Shown: in pieces, positions 17,261 through 26,595 of the stretch
Numbering within the stretch: the stretch's first letter is position 1
Layout of the letters: each line of letters opens with the position of its first letter
DNA from: Vibrio ulleungensis
GTDB lineage: Bacteria; Pseudomonadota; Gammaproteobacteria; Enterobacterales; Vibrionaceae
DNA length: 64,000 nt
Assembly: GCF_016900875.1 (NCBI RefSeq)
Contig: NZ_JAFEUM010000002.1
Coordinates: forward strand, 62,001-126,000
Direction of reading: 5' to 3'
Program-made: the position numbers and the translations under genes
The notes under the pieces: generated by a model
Database searches by the model: none
What the model was told of the DNA's origin: nothing
What the model saw: only the letters and a program-made list of their open reading frames with translations

Positions 17261-18631
17261 ATGCAACGTTATGTACGCGAAACCAATCACCTTGTACGCC
17301 TAGCAACGCCAGTGCTTATTGCTTCTGTTGCACAAACCGGTATGGGGTTTGTCGACACAGTGATGGCGGGTGGTGTGAGTGCAACCGATATGGCGGCCGT
17401 GTCGATTGCGGCCAGTATTTGGCTGCCCAGTATATTGTTTGGGGTTGGTGTACTAATGGCTCTGATCCCCGTCGTAGCACAGCTTAACGGCTCTGGTCGC
17501 ATTGAAAAAATCGCACCAGAAATTCAGCAGGGCGTGTATCTGTCGTTGCTACTCGCAATACCGATAGGATTGGTGCTTATTCAGACGCCTAAGATCCTGT
17601 CGTTTATGGGTGTCGATGTGGCGATGTCCCAAATAACCAGTGGCTATATTGATGCGGTGATTTGGGCAATTCCAGCATTCTTGTTATTTCAAAATTTCCG
17701 CAGCTATACCGACGGTATGTCTTTAACCAAACCTGCCATGGTCATTGGGTTTGTAGGGCTGCTATTGAACATTCCTTTAAACTATATTTTGGTTTATGGA
17801 AAACTGGGTTTGCCAGCGTTAGGTGGCGTAGGTTGTGGTGTCGCGACAACAATTGTGTACTGGGTGATGTTCTCTCTTATGGTGGGGTATGTCGCTAAAG
17901 CCAAAAAGCTGCAAAAAATCGGTTTGTTTGAGCGCTGGTATGCACCTAATTGGAAAGAGCAATGGCGCCTATTTACCCTAGGATTACCCGTTGCACTGGC
18001 GATGTTTTTTGAAGTCACCCTATTTGCCGTAGTGGCTATATTGGTTGCGCCGCTTGGCCCTATCGTTGTCGCGTCGCACCAAGTTGCCATTAACTTTTCG
18101 TCGATGATCTTTATGCTTCCTATGAGTATTGGCGCTGCAGTCAGCATCCGCGTTGGGCATAAACTAGGCGAAAAAAGTACAGATGGCGCCAAAGTTTCGA
18201 CCCGAGTCGGCCTGATTGCAGGGTTAGCGACGGCGGTTGTCACAGCGTTATTTACCGTGTTTTATCGTGAACAGATCGCGCTACTTTATACCGACAATAC
18301 AGAAGTGATCGTACTTGCGGGACATCTATTACTGCTTGCCGCGATTTATCAATGTACCGACTCAATACAAGTCATCGCCGCGGGTGCACTAAGGGGCTAC
18401 AAAGACATGCGCTCCATATTTGTGATCACTTTTTTCGCATATTGGTGTGTTGGGCTGCCGTTAGGTTATGTGTTGGGTCGCACCGACTTGCTGGTTCCTG
18501 CATTAGGTGCAGAAGGGTTTTGGTACGGATTTATCGCCGGCTTGTCTACAGCGGCGCTACTGCTGTTTATGCGGATAAGATGGATGCATAAACAATCGGA
18601 TCACGTACAGTTTCGATTTGCAAACCGATAA
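17261..18631 (+). CDS. norM: MATE-family multidrug efflux pump NorM
   Basis: Inner-membrane multidrug exporter with twelve predicted helices, coupled to sodium (and possibly proton) entry, exporting fluoroquinolones, ethidium and other cations in characterised Vibrio NorM. The N-terminal MATE signature (LATPVLIASVAQTGMGFVDT region) and the VIGFVGLLLNIPLN and GGVGCGVAT blocks match V. parahaemolyticus NorM closely. The start at ATG 17261 gives 456 aa, the usual length, with TAGGA seven bases upstream; a TTG at 17243 overlaps that ribosome site and is rejected. The gene is divergent from ribE and ends at a bidirectional terminator. Confidence 0.96.
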   Translation: MQRYVRETNHLVRLATPVLIASVAQTGMGFVDTVMAGGVSATDMAAVSIAASIWLPSILFGVGVLMALIPVVAQLNGSGRIEKIAPEIQQGVYLSLLLAIPIGLVLIQTPKILSFMGVDVAMSQITSGYIDAVIWAIPAFLLFQNFRSYTDGMSLTKPAMVIGFVGLLLNIPLNYILVYGKLGLPALGGVGCGVATTIVYWVMFSLMVGYVAKAKKLQKIGLFERWYAPNWKEQWRLFTLGLPVALAMFFEVTLFAVVAILVAPLGPIVVASHQVAINFSSMIFMLPMSIGAAVSIRVGHKLGEKSTDGAKVSTRVGLIAGLATAVVTALFTVFYREQIALLYTDNTEVIVLAGHLLLLAAIYQCTDSIQVIAAGALRGYKDMRSIFVITFFAYWCVGLPLGYVLGRTDLLVPALGAEGFWYGFIAGLSTAALLLFMRIRWMHKQSDHVQFRFANR

Positions 18632-18660
18632 AAATAAAGGCGCTATAAGCGCCTTTATTT
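18632..18660. terminator. bidirectional terminator between norM and the chemotaxis receptor
   Basis: A 13-bp perfect stem (18632-18644 with 18648-18660) with a 3-base loop and A/T-rich arms on both sides. Confidence 0.88.
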
Positions 18661-18691
18661 TATTGAGTGTTAACGCCATAAGCGGACAATT

Positions 18692-20758
18692 CTACAACGC
18701 ATAGCTTTCTAATTGGGATTGCTGGGTTTTAGAGATGTTGGCAACCTTTTCAGCGTCGTCAACCAAGTGGTTTAATTGAGTTTTCACTTGATTGGCTTTA
18801 TCCATCATTGCGGCGATGGTCAGATTCACTTCTTCCGTAGCACTTTGTTGCTGCTCTGCAGACACCGATATTTGTTCTGAGCGTTCGTGGATGGTCTCTA
18901 CTGAATGCGCAATTTCGGCAAAGCGTTGCTCCATTTGGAGGTTACTTTCGAGTGCAATCTGCATGTCTTTTTGACTCGTAAGCACCAACGATTTTGAATG
19001 TTGCGCCGTCGATTGTAGGTCATCGACCATAGTGCGTATATTGGTGGTTTGTTGGGTAGTTTCGCTAGCCAGTTTACGCACTTCATCCGCAACTACCGCA
19101 AATCCGCGCCCCATATCCCCTGCCCGTGCAGCTTCAATAGCTGCATTCAATGCCAGTAAGTTAGTACCTTCGGCAATATTGCTGATCACACTGACCATCT
19201 CTTCGATCCTCACCACTTTTTGATCTAGCAGTGCCATTGCTTGAGCACTAGTACTCATTGATGTTTCAAGTTTGGTGAGTAGCTCCGAGTTATGGTGGAC
19301 CGTTTTAGTGCCTTGTAAGGATTGGTCTGAAGTGATTTGAGTCTCTTGATTGGTTTCTGTGGTGAAGGCAGCAATCTCTTTAATGCTCGCTTCAAGTTCA
19401 TTGACCGCTGAAGCGACAGTCTCAACGTACGCCGCTACCGTATCCATATTTTCGTGGGTATATTTTGCCGTCTCAAACGAACCATGAGCGTCGGTATTGA
19501 GCTCTGTACTGCTTGCGCTTACCTTACTTAGAGAAGTCTTTGTTGAGTCTGTAACTTGATTGAGCATCTGGCTCAGTTGACGTAATTCTTTCGGGCCCTC
19601 TGTTTCACACGCTTTCTTTTGATAGTCCAACTGCACCAATCGAGTTAACCCTTCATGCATCACCTTCACGCCCTTTTGTAACCATCTGCTAAGTGCAATT
19701 GCACTAATAAAAATAGTGATAGCGATAACTAAGCAGGCAATCCATAACGTCGCCTTGGTGTAGTTAATGGACGACGAAATGGTATTTCCTTGTAACAATA
19801 ATTGGTTCTCTAATTCGTCTGCAATTAACGAGCTGTTTTGAGTAAGTTGTTCGGTGTTTTGCGTCAGTTCAGCAAGGGTTGCTTGCGCGGTTTGATCCAG
19901 TTGAAAACTATCCATCAATTGTGAAACGACACCATTTCGCTGCATACCTTCTAACACAATGTCGTAGGCGGACGTTAAACTCGGGAACTCTTTGATATCC
20001 GGTTTGATTTCTGCGTAGTCGTCGTAAGCAAGTTCAAGCCCTGCCAAGCGTCCTCGCAGGTCGCGATAGTGCTTTTGCGCCTGCGCAGCGCTGTCTGCAG
20101 CCAAAAACAGCAGGAAAGAACGTGACATTGTAACAGCAGCGTCGCTAAAGCGGTTTGCCGCGTCAACAGCGACCGGATGATCTTCCGACAAATAAGAAGA
20201 TATACGGCTCATTTCAGGGCCTATAGAATCTATACCGTATTGAAACTGCGCAATATTTTGCTGAGAGCGACTACGGACATCTAATTGACTTCGTTTTGCA
20301 TCAATAAACTGCTGAGCAAGCGTTTCATTGTCGATGTTCAGCTGTAAGATTTCTTCAAGTAGTGGGTCGTTGAGGGTAGTGAGTCGGCTCTGCAGCGATT
20401 GAAAATCGCTGACTGACGCATGATTGAGTGTTGCCAACGTAGCTAACTGGACTTCAAGCTCCTCTAACGTATGAGCATTACCCGCCAAATTAAAGTGCAT
20501 CAGCTTAATGAGTGCATTCTGAGTAAGATTTACGTTGTTAAACGCGACTGGAAGTTCGTGTTGTGACAGCTGACTGAACTCGTCATCAATTGAGTCGACG
20601 AGAAAAGAACTTCTAAAACTCGCAATAACACTGACTAACAGCACAACACCAAACACAGCGATAATGGCATAAATGATCGACGTACCGCCGTTAGTCTTTG
20701 AGGGTATTCTTGTGGACTTAGCCTGTAGCGAAATGTCTATTAAATCAGCGTTTTTCAA
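18692..20758 (-). CDS. methyl-accepting chemotaxis protein
   Basis: A 688-residue transmembrane chemoreceptor. The start is TTG at 20758, chosen because AGGAG sits six bases before it and the next in-frame ATG lies beyond the first membrane helix. TM1 is at about 27-48, and the all-helical periplasmic ligand domain runs from about 50 to 335. TM2 is near 337-356 and a HAMP domain near 357-410. The cytoplasmic signalling hairpin contains the invariant tip [18 protein letters not shown]. It passes ligand signals to CheA/CheW. I see no C-terminal CheR/CheB pentapeptide. The attractant is unknown. Confidence 0.94.
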   Translation of the reverse strand: MKNADLIDISLQAKSTRIPSKTNGGTSIIYAIIAVFGVVLLVSVIASFRSSFLVDSIDDEFSQLSQHELPVAFNNVNLTQNALIKLMHFNLAGNAHTLEELEVQLATLATLNHASVSDFQSLQSRLTTLNDPLLEEILQLNIDNETLAQQFIDAKRSQLDVRSRSQQNIAQFQYGIDSIGPEMSRISSYLSEDHPVAVDAANRFSDAAVTMSRSFLLFLAADSAAQAQKHYRDLRGRLAGLELAYDDYAEIKPDIKEFPSLTSAYDIVLEGMQRNGVVSQLMDSFQLDQTAQATLAELTQNTEQLTQNSSLIADELENQLLLQGNTISSSINYTKATLWIACLVIAITIFISAIALSRWLQKGVKVMHEGLTRLVQLDYQKKACETEGPKELRQLSQMLNQVTDSTKTSLSKVSASSTELNTDAHGSFETAKYTHENMDTVAAYVETVASAVNELEASIKEIAAFTTETNQETQITSDQSLQGTKTVHHNSELLTKLETSMSTSAQAMALLDQKVVRIEEMVSVISNIAEGTNLLALNAAIEAARAGDMGRGFAVVADEVRKLASETTQQTTNIRTMVDDLQSTAQHSKSLVLTSQKDMQIALESNLQMEQRFAEIAHSVETIHERSEQISVSAEQQQSATEEVNLTIAAMMDKANQVKTQLNHLVDDAEKVANISKTQQSQLESYAL

Positions 20759-20939
20759 GTTGCTCTCCTAGCAATCTAAACTTTCGTGCGATACTAGGCA
20801 GGCTTTGTGACAGTCACGTTGCAGATTTACGTCAAATTGATGAAGCCGTATTTGAGACGGTATCGGGGGGAGTTTGGGGTTGTAGTAATGGATGGTGCTC
20901 GATTGTTAAGCAGTCAGATCACGTTGGTACAATATTTTG

Positions 20940-20968
20940 TTGCACCGAATTCGGTCTCTAGGTAATAT
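20940..20968 (+). promoter_or_regulatory. strong sigma-70 promoter for the tRNA-Val pair
   Basis: TTGCAC (20940-20945), exactly 17 bases, then TAATAT (20963-20968). A GC-rich stretch (CCTCCCCG) sits where the discriminator would be, typical of stable-RNA promoters under growth-rate control. The spacer contains the palindrome ACCGAATTCGGT. Confidence 0.8.
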
Positions 20969-20987
20969 CCTCCCCGTTCAAGACGTT

Positions 20988-21064
20988 GCGTCCGTAGCTC
21001 AGTTGGTTAGAGCACTACCTTGACATGGTAGGGGTCGGTGATTCGAATTCACTCGGACGCACCA
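20988..21064 (+). tRNA. tRNA-Val (anticodon GAC)
   Basis: A 77-base cloverleaf: acceptor GCGTCCG/CGGACGC, D-stem GCTC/GAGC, anticodon stem CTACC/GGTAG with loop TTGACAT (anticodon GAC), T-arm loop TTCGAAT and an encoded CCA end. It reads GUC and GUU valine codons. Confidence 0.97.
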
Positions 21065-21103
21065 TTCTTGACTGCATAGGCAGTTAGTTGAACACACAAA
21101 TTT

Positions 21104-21180
21104 GGGTCCGTAGCTCAGTTGGTTAGAGTACTACCTTGACATGGTAGGGGTCGGCGATTCGAATTCGCCCGGACCCACCA
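21104..21180 (+). tRNA. tRNA-Val (anticodon GAC), second copy
   Basis: The same 77-base design and anticodon as the first copy, 39 bases downstream in the same transcript. The acceptor stem is GGGTCCG/CGGACCC and the T-stem GGCGA/TCGCC: differences from copy one are compensated on the partner strand, so both are functional. CCA is encoded. Confidence 0.97.
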
Positions 21181-21184
21181 AATT

Positions 21185-21220
21185 ACAACAAAGCCTCCCT
21201 AGCGGAGGCTTTGTTGTTTT
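21185..21220. terminator. terminator of the tRNA operon, possibly bidirectional
   Basis: A 14-bp stem (ACAACAAAGCCTCC at 21185-21198 with its complement at 21204-21217) and a TTTT run. It also lies just past the converging BatD-type gene. Confidence 0.88.
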
Positions 21221-21244
21221 AATAATACCCTATATATTTTTGAA

Positions 21245-22513
21245 TCAACGTAACTTTCTCCATGTCGCTACCAAGTTGGTTTTAAGTTTTGGTTTTGAAA
21301 CGTTAGGACGATAACGATCTTTCTGCAGTTGCTGCGCGTTTTCATCCCAAGGGGACAAAGCTTGAGAATCAACGAGAGTTAATTGGTTGTGGTCACGTTT
21401 TACTTTTCGATAGAGCACCGACTCACTTTTACCCCAGTTCTTCTCTCGCATAGCCTTCGAAAACTGATACCACAACGGCATCGTATCTGTTGCCTTTCTT
21501 CTGTTTATTTCTTTGATTAAGCGGTAAAGCCCATAGCCTAACGCCCCTAACCCGACCAGCAACACGCTTAATTGAATACTGTATGCCCGTACAAACGAGC
21601 TAAACGTATGTTTCACTGTCCACTCTTGGCTTGGCAGCGATAATCGTTTTTCGCTGTTGGTTTTGGTATCCCACCAAACCACCTCTACTTCTGGCAATAC
21701 TAAGCTTCCGGCATCTTGTACAACTAAAGTGATTTTTTCAGTGTGGCTAGAATTTCGAGTACCGCGCACTTCTTTGTCTAAGAACTGCCCTTGCGCTAGG
21801 TAAGCCGTAGAGCCAGATGTTTGATAGTCATTTTTGTCTATCAAAACTGGAAATAACATGGACAATGACGATTGAGCAGTCAAAGTAATTTCTCTTTCAA
21901 TCGAATCTCCCACATTGATTAACAACTCATTTTGTTCTGTATTTTCATCGCCAATTTCTTTTACGCGAGTGACTGTGATGTTCTCGGTCAATTTAGCGTT
22001 TTGTGCGACTAACCAATGAGTCTCATCCGATATGTAGGGAGAAGGAGTAAAAGACGTGAAGTTGAGTGGCGAGGTAACTAATTTACCGACTATCGTTTCT
22101 CCCTCGTGCTCTACGCCAACCTCTATAACGATCGATGGAATAATATAATCGCCTGATTTTTGAGGAAATATTGGGATCTCCCACAATTGATTTATGTATT
22201 TTTTACTATTAATACGTTTTACCGAGTTTAGTGCAAAGGGCCCTTGTGGGAGAACAACGGCATTGTCGACCTCAAAGTGATTAATTTTGGTCCCTTGCGA
22301 AAACTTGGCGCTTTCCGGGATAGAAATATCGATGATTAAAGTGACTTGAGACGCAATAGGGATCGGCTCTTTGATATTGAGATAGTGAGTTGCGACGATC
22401 TGCTCTTGCCTCACTAAGTCTGAAACACTGGTAGCAAAAGAGGAGGTAAAAAATAGCCCTAGTACTGACAAGATAACCAGTTTTTTGAGCAGAAGATTAA
22501 TCATTATTTTCAT
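21245..22513 (-). CDS. BatD-like membrane protein (last gene of MoxR-VWA operon)
   Basis: About 422 residues with a signal peptide (LVILSVLGLFFTSSFA) and a large periplasmic part of beta-sandwich type (about 25-330). One membrane helix follows (about 305-335, near SIQLSVLLVGLGALGYGLY) and a short basic cytoplasmic tail. This is the BatD layout. Bat proteins are tied to aerotolerance or envelope stress in other bacteria, with mechanism unsettled. The start could be ATG 22513 or 22504; both overlap the end of the upstream VWA-TPR gene, so translation is coupled. ORF extensions to 22534 are unlikely. Confidence 0.85.
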   Translation of the reverse strand: MKIMINLLLKKLVILSVLGLFFTSSFATSVSDLVRQEQIVATHYLNIKEPIPIASQVTLIIDISIPESAKFSQGTKINHFEVDNAVVLPQGPFALNSVKRINSKKYINQLWEIPIFPQKSGDYIIPSIVIEVGVEHEGETIVGKLVTSPLNFTSFTPSPYISDETHWLVAQNAKLTENITVTRVKEIGDENTEQNELLINVGDSIEREITLTAQSSLSMLFPVLIDKNDYQTSGSTAYLAQGQFLDKEVRGTRNSSHTEKITLVVQDAGSLVLPEVEVVWWDTKTNSEKRLSLPSQEWTVKHTFSSFVRAYSIQLSVLLVGLGALGYGLYRLIKEINRRKATDTMPLWYQFSKAMREKNWGKSESVLYRKVKRDHNQLTLVDSQALSPWDENAQQLQKDRYRPNVSKPKLKTNLVATWRKLR

Positions 22514-24101
22514 ACCCCACCGTCGCTTTGCCATCTTCTAGTTGATAGTAAAATTTCGATGAAAGGAAGTTATCGAGTTTACTTTCGACTCGCTTCATCC
22601 ATTTTTCACGGACTTTTGCATCGGCTAAAATTTCTTCGGCCGATAAAGTTTCTTCTATAAGTTGCGATTGATCGACTTCCGTTTCGGTGCCGTCACTGGT
22701 TTGAGGTTTATCGCCCAATTCCCTGCTCGACTGTTTTTCTAAGTTGTTATCTTGGCTCTCTGAAAAGTCATTAATCTGGTCGATTATCCGCTGCATCAAG
22801 TCGCGATTTTCTTTAGCGCCAGGGAACTCTGGTTGTAGCTCGACGATCTCATCAAACATAGCGCGAGCTGCGACATACTCGCGTTGTCGTGCCAATGAGT
22901 TGGCTACCCCAAACTTTGCGACAGTGGAATCTTCTCTGAGGTAATAACTCTGCGCGAGTTTGTATTCACCTGCTAGGTAATAGCTAGTGGCTTTCCACTG
23001 GTTGGACTCAAAAGTGACCGCCGCTTCTTTGTATTGAGCCTTATCGAACAGTAACTGACCTTGCTGATCGGGGGTGAGCCAAAGATCTTTAAACTTCCAA
23101 TCTGCAGCTTCAACCGGCTCGGAGTACATGGTGAAAGACGACAGTGTGAGAATAACAGACCATTTAACCAGAAAACCTTTTCGAAACCACAATAGATATA
23201 AGGCAGCAACGATGAAGGTTAATGGGTAGCCCCCATCTGCCCATGGCATTGTATTGTCTTCACTTATTAGTAAGTTATTGTTGGTTTTATTCACTATCCA
23301 CGTTACATCGTCTGCATCAATGGTGGTGGTCATAAGATCACCACCAACAGCATTGGCTAGATCTTGTAACGTTTTTTCTTCATAAGGAATGTCGGATTGA
23401 TTTTGGTTGTTTCCCATACCCAGTATCAGTAGCTGATGAGCGGAGCTATCAAAATACTCGTCAAAACTTGCTTGAGTACGTTCATTCACCCCATCGGTAA
23501 TCAATAGAATGGTACTTGGTGTTGGATAACCTTTTAACATGCTGTCTATGAGCGCTACGGTGTACTCAGCGAACTTACCTTCCCTAGGCATAATTTTGCC
23601 AGATATGGACTCTAAAAGTGGAGTGAACACTTTTTTATCTTTGGTTAATGGCATAGCGATATGGGCACTGCCCGAATAGACAATGAGCCCCGTCTTGCCT
23701 GCATCTCGAGCATTGAGAATGTCTTCGATTTTTTGTTTGGCTCTTAATAATCGAGTCGGCGTCACATCACTTTGCAACATAGACTCCGACACATCCAAAA
23801 TGATGACCATGTTTGTGGCATCTTCCCCAAAAGGTGAGGCTTCTTTTTCCCAGGTTGGACCAGCAATGACGACAATGGTCGTTAACCCAGCAAATAGCGT
23901 CAGTTTCAACGGCAGTTGCTTAGACCACCCTTTCTCTCCAACACTTAATACTGAGACCAAGTGTTTAGGAATGACCTTCATCCAGTCTTGTTCTTTTTTC
24001 TTGCTTCGCCAATTTAAGAAAACCAGTACCGCAAACGGCAGCAACAACCAGAGCCACAATGGACGAATAAAATGGAATGCTTGCAAAGAATCAATCCACA
24101 T
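22497..24101 (-). CDS. VWA-TPR protein (BatB/BatC-type fusion)
   Basis: A 534-residue membrane protein with two N-terminal hydrophobic segments (about 12-30 and 50-75). The von Willebrand A domain (about 85-270) has the metal-site motif DVSES (MIDAS DxSxS). A membrane helix sits near 290-310, then tetratricopeptide-like repeats (about 330-430, containing LLFDKAQYKEAAVTFE). An acidic Ser/Gln-rich C-terminus completes it. The VWA-plus-TPR order corresponds to BatB and BatC fused. It probably assembles with the BatA-type neighbour in the inner membrane. The start overlaps the end of that neighbour by 11 bases. Confidence 0.88.
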   Translation of the reverse strand: MWIDSLQAFHFIRPLWLWLLLPFAVLVFLNWRSKKKEQDWMKVIPKHLVSVLSVGEKGWSKQLPLKLTLFAGLTTIVVIAGPTWEKEASPFGEDATNMVIILDVSESMLQSDVTPTRLLRAKQKIEDILNARDAGKTGLIVYSGSAHIAMPLTKDKKVFTPLLESISGKIMPREGKFAEYTVALIDSMLKGYPTPSTILLITDGVNERTQASFDEYFDSSAHQLLILGMGNNQNQSDIPYEEKTLQDLANAVGGDLMTTTIDADDVTWIVNKTNNNLLISEDNTMPWADGGYPLTFIVAALYLLWFRKGFLVKWSVILTLSSFTMYSEPVEAADWKFKDLWLTPDQQGQLLFDKAQYKEAAVTFESNQWKATSYYLAGEYKLAQSYYLREDSTVAKFGVANSLARQREYVAARAMFDEIVELQPEFPGAKENRDLMQRIIDQINDFSESQDNNLEKQSSRELGDKPQTSDGTETEVDQSQLIEETLSAEEILADAKVREKWMKRVESKLDNFLSSKFYYQLEDGKATVGYENND

Positions 24102-25155
24102 TTTGGCTTCCTTCCTCTGATACTGTCGATCGGTGAGAGAAGTACCGCTTTACGGTATAAAATGTCATCATGATTAAGTAGTTCAGTAACAGCAGCAGCA
24201 TAGGAACATAGTGCACCGAGACTTTTGGTTGGTACGTGAAGCTTTCGAAAAAAGCGGGTTCTAAATCTGAAATTGTTTGATATATCAACGACAGTTCTGA
24301 CGGTGATAGTGCTACAAACGACTCCCCTTTTGTAAGGCTAGCAACTTGCTCAACCACTTCCATGTCCATCGCATTTTCACCAACGGTTTTAGGATCGCCC
24401 ATCGCGACCATATGAATACGAATATCATAAGAGGCCGCAATTTTTGCCGCTTCGATAGGAGGCACTAAACTGTCGGTGTCGTTGCCATCGGTTAATACAA
24501 TGAGTACTTTTTGTTTTACAGGAGCGGCGCTACTGTCGTTGGAATCGGAGCTTTCTAAAAGATCTTTTTCGTCTTCTATAAAAGTTTTAATACCTAAACC
24601 TATCGCGTCACCAAGGTGAGTACTTTGACCTGCCATTGCTACGCGAGTTTCTAAAAGCAAGTCGACCCATGTACTGTGGTCAGCAGTAAATGGCGCCTGT
24701 AAAAATGCAGAATCACCAAATAGGATCAACCCTAGCCTGTCGCCCTCACGCTGTTCGCTAAACTCAACAAGAACATTTTTTGCGGCATCAAGACGTGACA
24801 GTTTTTCACCTTGTTCATCAACGAAATCGTCCGTTGCCATTGAACCGGATAAATCGAGGACAATCATCAGGTCGCGACCGGTCACTTCACGCGTTTGCGG
24901 CTCACCGAGCCAGACGGGTTTTGCCATGGCAATGACCAATACAGTCCAGCCAAACAAAAGCGACGCTTTTTGCCAACGCGATGATTTTAGCTCAGTGGCA
25001 CCTTTGCTTGCTTTTAGCCCCATAACATCAACAAGCACATCAAAGAACGGGACCTGAAGCGCCGACTGTTTAGTACGGTATGCAGGAGCCAAGCGATAAA
25101 CAAAAAATGGCAGTATCGCTAGAACTAATGCCCAAGGGTGAGAAAACTCAATCAT
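24091..25155 (-). CDS. VWA-domain membrane protein (BatA-like)
   Basis: A 354-residue inner-membrane protein: hydrophobic N-terminus (about 8-22), a membrane helix near 65-80, and the VWA domain (about 90-290) with the intact MIDAS motif DLSGS. A C-terminal membrane helix lies near 315-337. By family it binds a divalent metal and a protein partner and is acted on by the MoxR ATPase of the same operon. Its ATG overlaps the upstream DUF4381 stop (ATGA), so translation is coupled. Confidence 0.9.
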   Translation of the reverse strand: MIEFSHPWALVLAILPFFVYRLAPAYRTKQSALQVPFFDVLVDVMGLKASKGATELKSSRWQKASLLFGWTVLVIAMAKPVWLGEPQTREVTGRDLMIVLDLSGSMATDDFVDEQGEKLSRLDAAKNVLVEFSEQREGDRLGLILFGDSAFLQAPFTADHSTWVDLLLETRVAMAGQSTHLGDAIGLGIKTFIEDEKDLLESSDSNDSSAAPVKQKVLIVLTDGNDTDSLVPPIEAAKIAASYDIRIHMVAMGDPKTVGENAMDMEVVEQVASLTKGESFVALSPSELSLIYQTISDLEPAFFESFTYQPKVSVHYVPMLLLLLNYLIMMTFYTVKRYFSHRSTVSEEGSQNVD

Positions 25156-25634
25156 TGACTCACCTCATGCTGATTAATCCATTGTCGACTTTTGTCTATT
25201 AATTGCTCAAGCTCCGAGTCTGAGATCTCGTTGCTTTGCTTGGGATCATACAGTGCTCGCTGCCATAGCCGGGCTTGAGGTGAATCAAAGTCGATCTTTG
25301 AGCTCTTATCTAAAAACGTCAGCCACTCACCGCCATGTAAACCTGCAACCTCGGTCACGCCAAAAGCAGCGCTGGCTGTCTGTTTTAAAATACGATTAAG
25401 TTGCATTATTTTGTCTGTTTTTGAGTGCGAATTGAGGGTCGATAGTGCCTTAATGGCATCACGTCGGTATCGATTTAATCGCCACGCTTTTAGCTTTTTA
25501 TATGAGTAGTAGCAGATAAGAATCACTGCCAGCCCAAGCAACACTTTCCAACCAATGGTTTGTGGAAGCATTGAGACCGTCGCTGGCGGCTCTAGCTCCA
25601 CCAATGGGTCAAGAAGAATGTTATTACCCGCCAT
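25152..25634 (-). CDS. DUF4381 membrane protein of the MoxR-VWA operon
   Basis: A 160-residue protein with one membrane helix (about 28-47: VLLGLAVILICYYSYKKL region) after a short periplasmic N-terminus that opens with LDPLVELEPP. A basic cytoplasmic helical domain follows. This is the DUF4381 pattern, consistently found between the DUF58 and VWA genes of such operons. Function unknown, presumed assembly partner. The ATG is two bases after the DUF58 stop region, and its own stop overlaps the BatA-like start. Confidence 0.87.
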   Translation of the reverse strand: MAGNNILLDPLVELEPPATVSMLPQTIGWKVLLGLAVILICYYSYKKLKAWRLNRYRRDAIKALSTLNSHSKTDKIMQLNRILKQTASAAFGVTEVAGLHGGEWLTFLDKSSKIDFDSPQARLWQRALYDPKQSNEISDSELEQLIDKSRQWINQHEVSQ

Positions 25635-25635
25635 C

Positions 25636-26586
25636 CTAGTTTCCCCTCATCGACATTTGAAAATCGTGAATATGGTTGCCATCTGTGGAAACTTGAATAT
25701 AGGGTGCGGATCGGGTCGTAAACAGATGTTTTAGCCGAGCCAATTCCGATTTAGCATACTCCTCGTATCGAGTAGACAGGTCTTTAGCGTCTTTCGACAA
25801 AGCAATCTGTTGTGCGCCATTGGTTGCGTAAAACTCAGCGGTAGGTTGTAGTTTGTGCTCAAAGATGTCGCTCACCATAACACCTAATACGTCATTACTG
25901 CTTTTTAGGATTTGCAACTGCTTGGTCGCTTGCGCATCGAGACCTTTAAAATCGCTAAACATGATGACCAATGCGCCTTTTAGCTGCATTTGTCGTAATG
26001 TTTTGAACGCGAGGTTTAGGGATTGCGTAGCAGATTGCGGCACCTCGTTCGACGCTGAGAGTTGGTGGTTATAGGCTTCAAAACTCTTTACTATTTGGAG
26101 GGTATTTTTTTGACTGCGCTGAGGAGAAATCCATGAGTGACCATCATCATTAAAGGTTAAGCACCCTACTCGATCACTGTCTTTTAATACTTGCCAGGCA
26201 CAAATTGCGCCTAATTCGGCAGCAACTACTGATTTCATGGTGTGTTGCGATGAGAAAAACATACTTTTACGCTGGTCCACAACAAGGATCACCGGTAGAT
26301 CTTTTTCTTCACTGTAAACACGTACATAGGGTTGACGAGTCCGCATGGTGACTCTCCAATCCATCGATCGAATATCGTCACCTTCATGATAGTGTCTAAA
26401 TTCTTCAAAATTTAAACCTCGCCCCCTAAAGCGTGAAAGGTGGCGTCCTGACATAAGGCCAGAGGCTTTATCATAAGGCGTTAAAGTGAAGCTGTTTTTC
26501 ATGTACTTGAACTGAACTAAACGATTAAAATCGGTATAGATTCTTGGGTCAAGTTCTGGATTCTTCTGTTGCTCCCTGACAGCCAT
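25636..26586 (-). CDS. DUF58 protein of the MoxR-VWA operon
   Basis: A 316-residue soluble DUF58 protein. The family signature GDDIRSMDWR lies near residues 68-77, preceded by GRGLNFEEFRHY. The later half is VWA-like and begins with VILVVDQRKSM, where the MIDAS DxSxS is replaced (DQRKS), so metal binding is doubtful. DUF58 proteins accompany MoxR ATPases almost universally. The start has a ribosome site AGGGATGTACC. The gene follows the moxR stop by nine bases. Confidence 0.92.
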   Translation of the reverse strand: MAVREQQKNPELDPRIYTDFNRLVQFKYMKNSFTLTPYDKASGLMSGRHLSRFRGRGLNFEEFRHYHEGDDIRSMDWRVTMRTRQPYVRVYSEEKDLPVILVVDQRKSMFFSSQHTMKSVVAAELGAICAWQVLKDSDRVGCLTFNDDGHSWISPQRSQKNTLQIVKSFEAYNHQLSASNEVPQSATQSLNLAFKTLRQMQLKGALVIMFSDFKGLDAQATKQLQILKSSNDVLGVMVSDIFEHKLQPTAEFYATNGAQQIALSKDAKDLSTRYEEYAKSELARLKHLFTTRSAPYIQVSTDGNHIHDFQMSMRGN

Positions 26587-26595
26587 GGTACATCC

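Noticed and set aside
20988-21180. tRNA-Val pair as an integration site for a genomic island
   Set aside because: No integrase or direct repeat of the tRNA 3' end is found on either side.
25636-26586. Intact MIDAS in the DUF58 protein
   Set aside because: The site reads DQRKS rather than DxSxS, so metal binding is not claimed.
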